This document shows, in pieces, positions 58,978 through 64,000 of a stretch of DNA of 64,000 nt (position 1 is its first letter; every line of letters begins with the position of its first letter). A program made the position numbers and the translations under genes. The DNA is from Candidatus Thermochlorobacter aerophilus. Lineage in GTDB: Bacteria; Bacteroidota; Chlorobiia; Chlorobiales; Thermochlorobacteraceae. The stretch lies in the NCBI GenBank assembly GCA_002794105.1, contig PHFL01000026.1:1-64000 (forward strand), read 5' to 3'. The notes under the pieces are model-generated. The model was given only the letters and a program-made list of their open reading frames with translations, was not told the DNA's origin and did not search any database.

Positions 58978-61320
58978 ATGGGCGGTCTCCAAAGCAAGTA
59001 TCGTGAGCTCAAAGCGTTTTTCAAAACACATGTACTTGGTAAAATCTGGTTTGTTGGTCTGCTTATTACGCCGCTCATCGTGTTTTTCTCGCTTCTTCTC
59101 TCAAGTTTAGATGTTTTGAACAATCTCGAGCTCAAGATCTTAGATACCAAATTCAATGCCCGTCCGTTGGATACGACCCTTAAACGCACATCTCAGGTGG
59201 TGCTGATTGGCATTACAGACCAAGCTCAGCAAGCCATACAGTCCTTTCCATGGCCACGGAGTTACCATGCTCGAATTATTCGAAATCTTCATCGCGCTGG
59301 TGCCAAAGTCATTGCCTTTGACTTGATGTTTGATGAGGTCGATAAGACAGGCGGAGATGCTGCCTTTCGTGAGGCGGCTGCACTGGCTCAAAATGTTGTT
59401 GTTGCTGGTCGCGAACCGACCAGCATGACTGAAAACCGACAAATTGAATACGTCTCACTCAAAAAAGCCGACTACGTGACCATCTTCGATGGAACTCCGG
59501 GCACAGCCGTCGGCAATGTCTATGTGCGCCAGGATAACGACGGGGTATTGCGACGCTATCATCCAGCAAGTGCTAATGTAATTGGGCAACAGTTTCTCTC
59601 CTTTGCTTACGCTATTTTGAAGGTCTATACAGGTACAGACGATTCCGTACGCAGCGAGGGTGATCATTTTGTCTTTGCTGGCAAAACTATTCCCAGCTTC
59701 GATGGCAAATCCATTCTGCTGAACCCATACGGTCCCAGTCATACCTTCCCTGAAATTTCTGCTGAAAATATCCTCGACGACCGTGAGTTTATGACCAAGT
59801 TCGAGCATGAGCAGTTTCAGCAGGTTATGAAAGAGACTGGGTTGGATTCACTTTCTCTCATTCGCAATGAAGCCCTACGAGACCTGTGGGCAACCGACCT
59901 CTTTGATGATCCGCTCAGTGGGATTCAAGACCAAGTAAGAGGCAAAATCTGTATCATTGGTCCTATGTTCCCCGAAGCAAAGGATGATTTTCCCACATCG
60001 ATGTGGACAGATGGTCGCCCTGACCAGAATAAGATGTACGGATTAGAAATCCACGCCACTGCTGTACAGAACTTTATCGACGGTCGCTTTATCCATTTGG
60101 CTAACCCGCTGATGATTATTGTTACTCTGCTTGCTATAAGTTATCTGCTATTTGTTACTACAGTCTCCATTAAGCGGGTGCGCATACCTAACCAAACTCT
60201 GATGCTAATTATTACTACGCTCATTACTTTTGTGGCTATTCTTAGCACCGCTGCATTGTTTGTCTATGTTCTTGGTGCTGACCCTATCATGTACTTTCTT
60301 TCTTACTCTCTTTCTGCACAAGTTCTATCTATAGTTAGTGCACTTGCCGTCTCTTTGCTTATTGCCTTTGGCTTTAAGCAATCAGGTTCCATGCAGGAGT
60401 TTAGTGCAGAAGTGCTCTCTATTCTGCTTACTGCTGGCGTTATGATTATTTCATATCAATACTCTTTGAAGCGTTTTATCGAAGAGAGCGAGCTGGTCTA
60501 TGTTATCCCATTTGCAAGCACTATCACACTATCCTACATTGCCAGCATTTTCTACCAGTATTTTACTGAATCTCGCCAAAAGAAACTTATCAAGAGTTTC
60601 TTCAACGCCTATGTACCACCAGCATTGGTTGACCAAATGATTGCCAACCCTGATTCTTTCAAACTCGGTGGAGAGCGACGCGAGCTTACTATGTTCTTTA
60701 GCGACATTAAGGGCTTTACTAGCATTTCTGAAAGTTACAAAGACAATCCAGAAAAGCTGGTAGAGCTGCTTAACGAATACCTTGGTGCTATGACTGACAT
60801 TATTTTCAAATATGGCGGGACGCTTGACAAATACATTGGTGATGCGGTTGTTGCTTTCTGGAATGCCCCTATTCCCGTCAAAGACCATGCCAAGCAAGCT
60901 TGTTGGGCAGCACTGGAGATGCAAGAGACTTTAGCTCGACTTCGTGAAAAGTGGAAAGCCGAAGGCAAGCCACCGATTTACTCACGCATGGGGATTAACA
61001 CCGGCACGGTAATTGTCGGCAACATGGGCTCGTCATCACGTTTTGCTTACACTGCTATGGGTGATGCTATGAACCTTGCCTCTCGCCTTGAGGCAGCAAA
61101 CAAAGCTTTCGGCACTTCAATTATGATTTCGCAGTTTACATACGAGCAGGTCAAAGACTATTGCCTCTGTCGCGAATTGGCAACTATTACTGTGCAAGGC
61201 AAGACTGAACCTATCAAGGTCTATGAACTGGTCGGACGCAAAGAGCCGGGCAAAGTCTATGAAGAGCTACCGCCTGCTGAAACTGCTTCAAAAGGCGTGC
61301 TGGCTATTACTAAAGACTAA
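58978..61320 (+). CDS. CHASE2 adenylate/guanylate cyclase
   Basis: 780 residues. An N-terminal membrane helix (FVGLLITPLIVFFSLLLSSL) leads to a periplasmic CHASE2 sensor domain (about 40-370: VVLIGITDQAQQAIQSFPWPRSYHARI, VIAFDLMFDE). Several membrane helices follow (370-530), then a class III nucleotide cyclase domain (about 560-750) with both metal Asp residues (TMFFSDIKGFTSISE, LDKYIGDAVVAFW) and the transition-state residues near AYTAMGDAMNLASRLE. Makes cAMP (or cGMP) in response to an outside signal. No cognate receptor is adjacent. aat follows after 37 bp. Confidence 0.93.
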   Translation: MGGLQSKYRELKAFFKTHVLGKIWFVGLLITPLIVFFSLLLSSLDVLNNLELKILDTKFNARPLDTTLKRTSQVVLIGITDQAQQAIQSFPWPRSYHARIIRNLHRAGAKVIAFDLMFDEVDKTGGDAAFREAAALAQNVVVAGREPTSMTENRQIEYVSLKKADYVTIFDGTPGTAVGNVYVRQDNDGVLRRYHPASANVIGQQFLSFAYAILKVYTGTDDSVRSEGDHFVFAGKTIPSFDGKSILLNPYGPSHTFPEISAENILDDREFMTKFEHEQFQQVMKETGLDSLSLIRNEALRDLWATDLFDDPLSGIQDQVRGKICIIGPMFPEAKDDFPTSMWTDGRPDQNKMYGLEIHATAVQNFIDGRFIHLANPLMIIVTLLAISYLLFVTTVSIKRVRIPNQTLMLIITTLITFVAILSTAALFVYVLGADPIMYFLSYSLSAQVLSIVSALAVSLLIAFGFKQSGSMQEFSAEVLSILLTAGVMIISYQYSLKRFIEESELVYVIPFASTITLSYIASIFYQYFTESRQKKLIKSFFNAYVPPALVDQMIANPDSFKLGGERRELTMFFSDIKGFTSISESYKDNPEKLVELLNEYLGAMTDIIFKYGGTLDKYIGDAVVAFWNAPIPVKDHAKQACWAALEMQETLARLREKWKAEGKPPIYSRMGINTGTVIVGNMGSSSRFAYTAMGDAMNLASRLEAANKAFGTSIMISQFTYEQVKDYCLCRELATITVQGKTEPIKVYELVGRKEPGKVYEELPPAETASKGVLAITKD

Positions 61321-61357
61321 TTTTCATGTTTTTTTGACTCTAAGCCTTGTTTAGATT

Positions 61358-61966
61358 ATGGAACGTCGACACCCTGACTATCATCTTACGCCCGATATTT
61401 TGCTCTACGGTTACTCCACTGGCATTTTTCCCATGGCTGACGCCATCACTGGCGAAGTGCAGTGGTATTTGCCCAAAATGCGCGCCATTATCCCGATTGA
61501 GACCTTTAAGCCGCCACGCTCTTTACGCCAGATTATCAAGAAAGGCATTTTTGAAGTCCGTATCAATACGGCTTTTGAAGAAGTCATGCGCCAGTGCGCT
61601 ACCGACCGTGGCGATGGACTTGGAACATGGATTTCCGAAGAAATGATTAGGGCTTACACAGAACTGCATCACTTGGGCTATGCGCACAGCGTTGAAACCT
61701 ACAAAGATGGCGTACTGGTTGGCGGGCTATACGGCGTGGCATTAGGTTCAGCATTTTTTGGCGAATCAATGTTCTACCGTGTCTCCAACGCCTCAAAAGT
61801 TGCGTTTGCCGCCCTCATGGAGCGCCTGCGAGAGCGACACTTTACCCTGCTTGACTCGCAATTTATGAATGATAACGTCCGCCGCTTCGGCGCGATTGAA
61901 ATTCCACATCATGTCTATATGGAGCGCCTGAAAACTGCTTTGCTGACACCTGCCTCATTTGTGTAA
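61358..61966 (+). CDS. aat: Leucyl/phenylalanyl-tRNA-protein transferase
   Basis: Adds Leu or Phe to the N-terminus of proteins with Arg or Lys ends, marking them for ClpS/ClpAP. 202 residues; signature blocks LYGYSTGIFPMADAITGEVQWYLPK, TWISEEMIRAYTELHHLGYAHSVE, VGGLYGVALGSAFFGESMFYR and LLDSQFMNDNVRRFGAIEI. Near the expected size for the shorter form. The start is the ATG at 61358. Confidence 0.95.
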   Translation: MERRHPDYHLTPDILLYGYSTGIFPMADAITGEVQWYLPKMRAIIPIETFKPPRSLRQIIKKGIFEVRINTAFEEVMRQCATDRGDGLGTWISEEMIRAYTELHHLGYAHSVETYKDGVLVGGLYGVALGSAFFGESMFYRVSNASKVAFAALMERLRERHFTLLDSQFMNDNVRRFGAIEIPHHVYMERLKTALLTPASFV

Positions 61967-61989
61967 CTCCCCGCAAACCCAGTGGGCAT

Positions 61990-62340
61990 TTAGCCTTCAA
62001 CCTTCAGCACTAAGCCCAAAATAAAAGACACTAAGCTAATCAGTGCTGCACCAAAAATTGCTGTAAAAAAGCCCTTGACTTCAAACCCGGGAAGTAGCGC
62101 CGACGCCAGCAACAACATCAACGCATTGATGACCAATAAAAACAAACCCAGCGTTGCCACAATCAGCGGGAGCGATAGTAGCATCAGAATCGGACGCACA
62201 AAAGTATTGACCAATCCCAGAACTAACGCCGCCAACAACGCTGACCAGATATTCTCTACGGTAATGTCGGGCACAAATGTCGCCGTTGCATAAACCGCCA
62301 CCGCATTGATGAGCCATGTTAGCAAGATTCGAGTCAACAT
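61990..62340 (-). CDS. Phage holin family 4-type membrane protein
   Basis: A 116-residue protein with four hydrophobic helices (ILLTWLINAVAVYATATFVP, LLAALVLGLVNTFVRPILMLLSLP, LGLFLLVINALMLLLASALLP, FFTAIFGAALISLVSFILGL). The VNTFVRPILMLLSLPLIVATLG block is typical of the family named phage holin family 4/YvlD. The name is historical; in bacteria the role is unknown and no prophage is present. It lies between aat (convergent) and a secreted protein gene on the same strand. Confidence 0.85.
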   Translation of the reverse strand: MLTRILLTWLINAVAVYATATFVPDITVENIWSALLAALVLGLVNTFVRPILMLLSLPLIVATLGLFLLVINALMLLLASALLPGFEVKGFFTAIFGAALISLVSFILGLVLKVEG

Positions 62341-62361
62341 TTGTCGTGCTCCTCTTGGGGA

Positions 62362-63237
62362 TTAGTTTTCTTCAAGGAAGGGATATTCGGTCGCCAGTTC
62401 TTCGCCAGTGATGGCGTCAATGTAGATGCGCGCAATTGGCTTTTTGTATTTGATGTCAATTTCAACTTCATATGCCAAGTGCACCTTAGCGCGCTTCAGA
62501 GAGAGTTCTGTTTCTCCATTCTCGAGCGTCTGGACGAGGATTTCCTTATCTTCATACACGCAGAGCAATGCGGGCTTAATGACATCAATGCGGTCAATTT
62601 CATACTGAACATGTTTTTCATCAACGGTGAATCTTAGTTTTTTGCCCAGTAGCATCTTGTAGATTTTGTCGATAGGGACTTTGGCTTTTTGTGGCAATCC
62701 AGCAAGCACGCGTGTAGCGGTGCATGCAAGCACGGCAATTTCACCTTTGCGGTTGATGACGAACTCCAATTGCCCACGTGTGTTGCCGCCTGCTCGCATC
62801 TTACCATATGTTGCACGCTCAAACTTTACGACGATAGCATTTTCGACTTCGCGCATGGACACCAAGACAATTTCTCGCACCGTGGTATTGAGCAGCACGC
62901 TGTTTTCATCAATAAACTCTCTCAATGCCTTGAGAATGGCGGCAGTGGTATCGGCTTCGCTCAGATGTTTTTCCAGCGGCAGTCTGATGGCTTGCGCTGC
63001 ATAGGCTAACTGTCCAATGGTGCAACCGACCGAATCAATTCTTTCTCGCAAGTAGTTGAACCGATACTTTTTTTTGAACGCCTCATAATTTTTGAGAAAT
63101 GTGCGAAAGGCGGCCTTGTCGTAGGAGAGCACCAAGGGATAGGGTTGCTGTTGTCCCAGTCCCGTTGTGGGGAGCATCGTGCACAGATACAGCAAGCATG
63201 CGCCAACACACTTTGCCATCAGTGAGATTTTGCGCAT
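62362..63237 (-). CDS. Secreted hypothetical protein
   Basis: 291 residues with a signal peptide (MRKISLMAKCVGACLLYLCTMLPTTGLG). The mature part is alpha/beta, with LVLSYDKAAFRTFLKNYEAFKKKYRFNYL, EIVLVSMREVENAIVVKFE, LEFVINRKGEIAVLA and a lysine-rich end (IDIKYKKPIARIYIDAITGEE). No family recognised. It lies 8 bp downstream of purQ on the same strand, so it may be on that transcript. Confidence 0.65.
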   Translation of the reverse strand: MRKISLMAKCVGACLLYLCTMLPTTGLGQQQPYPLVLSYDKAAFRTFLKNYEAFKKKYRFNYLRERIDSVGCTIGQLAYAAQAIRLPLEKHLSEADTTAAILKALREFIDENSVLLNTTVREIVLVSMREVENAIVVKFERATYGKMRAGGNTRGQLEFVINRKGEIAVLACTATRVLAGLPQKAKVPIDKIYKMLLGKKLRFTVDEKHVQYEIDRIDVIKPALLCVYEDKEILVQTLENGETELSLKRAKVHLAYEVEIDIKYKKPIARIYIDAITGEELATEYPFLEEN

Positions 63238-63245
63238 AGAGGCAT

Positions 63246-63956
63246 CTACATCGCTTGAAGTGTTGCTCGTTGCACCAGCGATTCAAACAGTCGGCGTCCG
63301 TCTGTGGAACCAAGCAAGGCCTCAGCGGCGCGTTCAGGATGCGGCATCATGCCCAAGACATTTTTTTCTTTGTTCGTAATGCCAGCAATGTTGCGCATGG
63401 AGCCGTTTGGGTTGGCGGCGTCAGTGATTTCACCTTTTGCATCACAATACTTGAAGATGACTTGTCCATTGTCCTCCATTTCATCGAGCAATTCGGGCGG
63501 TGCAAAGTAATTGCCCTCTCCGTGTGCAATCGGGATTCGCAAAATTTCGCCTTCGTGATATTCGCTTGTAAAAATGGTATCGGTTCGCAGCACTTTGAGT
63601 GTGACCATTTTGCACACAAAACGCCGATGCTGATTTCGCAGCAGTGCGCCGGGCAATAACCCTGCCTCACACAGAATTTGAAAACCATTGCAAATACCTA
63701 AGACGGGCTTGCCCATTTTGGCATGCCGAATGACTTCTTGCATGATAGGCGAAAAGCGTGCGATGGCGCCGGCACGCAGGTAGTCGCCGAAGGAAAAGCC
63801 ACCGGGCAAGATGATGACATCACTGTCTTCAAGGTCTGCCTGTTTGTGCCAGAGCAATTTTGCTTCTGCATTTGGAAGCGATTGGCAGACTGTCAGCGCA
63901 TCGTGGTCGCAGTTGGAGCCCGGAAACACCACGATGCCGAACCGAAGTTTTGTCAT
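63246..63956 (-). CDS. purQ: Phosphoribosylformylglycinamidine synthase glutaminase subunit
   Basis: Delivers ammonia from glutamine to FGAR amidotransferase (PurL) in purine synthesis. 236 residues; class I amidotransferase with nucleophile Cys in [21 protein letters not shown] and the partner His-Glu in [20 protein letters not shown] and [17 protein letters not shown] are also typical. A separate PurQ implies a small PurL and PurS elsewhere. The 44 bp upstream to the window edge hold no complete gene. Confidence 0.96.
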   Translation of the reverse strand: MTKLRFGIVVFPGSNCDHDALTVCQSLPNAEAKLLWHKQADLEDSDVIILPGGFSFGDYLRAGAIARFSPIMQEVIRHAKMGKPVLGICNGFQILCEAGLLPGALLRNQHRRFVCKMVTLKVLRTDTIFTSEYHEGEILRIPIAHGEGNYFAPPELLDEMEDNGQVIFKYCDAKGEITDAANPNGSMRNIAGITNKEKNVLGMMPHPERAAEALLGSTDGRRLFESLVQRATLQAM

Positions 63957-64000
63957 AAAGTAGCAGTTGTGCGTCTATGAGCGATGAACATCGGAGAGCT

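Noticed and set aside
61990-62340. Prophage signal from the phage-holin-family protein
   Set aside because: The family name is historical; no lysin, capsid, integrase or attachment site is nearby.

Overview
The window is a gene-dense stretch of a bacterial chromosome, moderately GC-balanced, with about 54 protein-coding genes, one tRNA and one tmRNA. No rRNA, CRISPR array, insertion sequence or prophage was seen. Several signals point to the Chlorobiota (green sulfur bacteria and relatives). There is a (bacterio)chlorophyll synthase of the BchG/ChlG/BchK group at 11224-12252. The tmRNA tag ends in EDYSYAMAA, close to the Chlorobium tag as I remember it. A PorV-like outer-membrane protein and a protein with a type IX secretion C-terminal sorting domain sit at the left edge. 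Shine-Dalgarno sequences are weak at most genes. Acetyl-CoA synthetase, GTP-type PEP carboxykinase, two peroxiredoxins and a DoxX-like protein suggest an oxygen-tolerant, partly heterotrophic member such as Thermochlorobacteriaceae or Chloroherpeton relatives. This last step is inference.

Layout. 1-5.9 kb: truncated porV-like gene, a secreted M6-metallopeptidase-like protein whose zinc motif is destroyed, and uvrC. 5.9-11.2 kb: asnS, ppx/gppA and purH on the minus strand, with purN divergent from purH. 11.2-15.5 kb: redoxin plus chlorophyll synthase, a DUF2256 protein, peroxiredoxin, a 2Fe-2S ferredoxin, a membrane protein, pyrophosphatase, and a 43-residue very basic protein coupled to the pyrophosphatase start. 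15.6-24.1 kb: acs, pyrG, a voltage-gated-type potassium channel, an AT-rich FkbM methyltransferase gene, dapD and ribonuclease G. 24.2-32.6 kb: pckG, doxX, an AspT/YidE-type transporter, hpt, ftsH, an HU-like gene and a zinc-ribbon/TPR protein. 33.5-42.3 kb: a PDZ-membrane-GAF-PP2C regulator overlapping a heptosyltransferase gene, an ADPRM-like phosphodiesterase, then a surface-polysaccharide block (DUF354, initiating sugar transferase, Gfo/Idh dehydrogenase, hexapeptide acyltransferase). 42.4-50.4 kb: a peptidase/beta-propeller/beta-barrel giant, a MoaD-MoeB-rhodanese fusion, an esterase, an OmpA-like lipoprotein and an AlbA_2-domain protein. 50.5-53.7 kb: tmRNA, a decayed palindromic repeat tract, a HIT-NuiA fusion and a frameshifted GAF histidine kinase. 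53.7-64 kb: prfA, an amino-acid permease, a tandem Usp protein, holA, tRNA-Val(CAC), a CHASE2 adenylate/guanylate cyclase, aat, a small membrane protein, a secreted protein and purQ.

Most genes are housekeeping. The unusual content lies in domain architectures: the MoaD-MoeB-rhodanese fusion with an internal Gly-Gly whose codons form a GGAGG box before an in-frame ATG, the HIT-NuiA fusion, the dead M6 secreted protein and the three-part peptidase/TolB/barrel protein. I found no clear multi-gene novel defence or mobile system. Family names are from recognition of motifs by eye; no database search was run.
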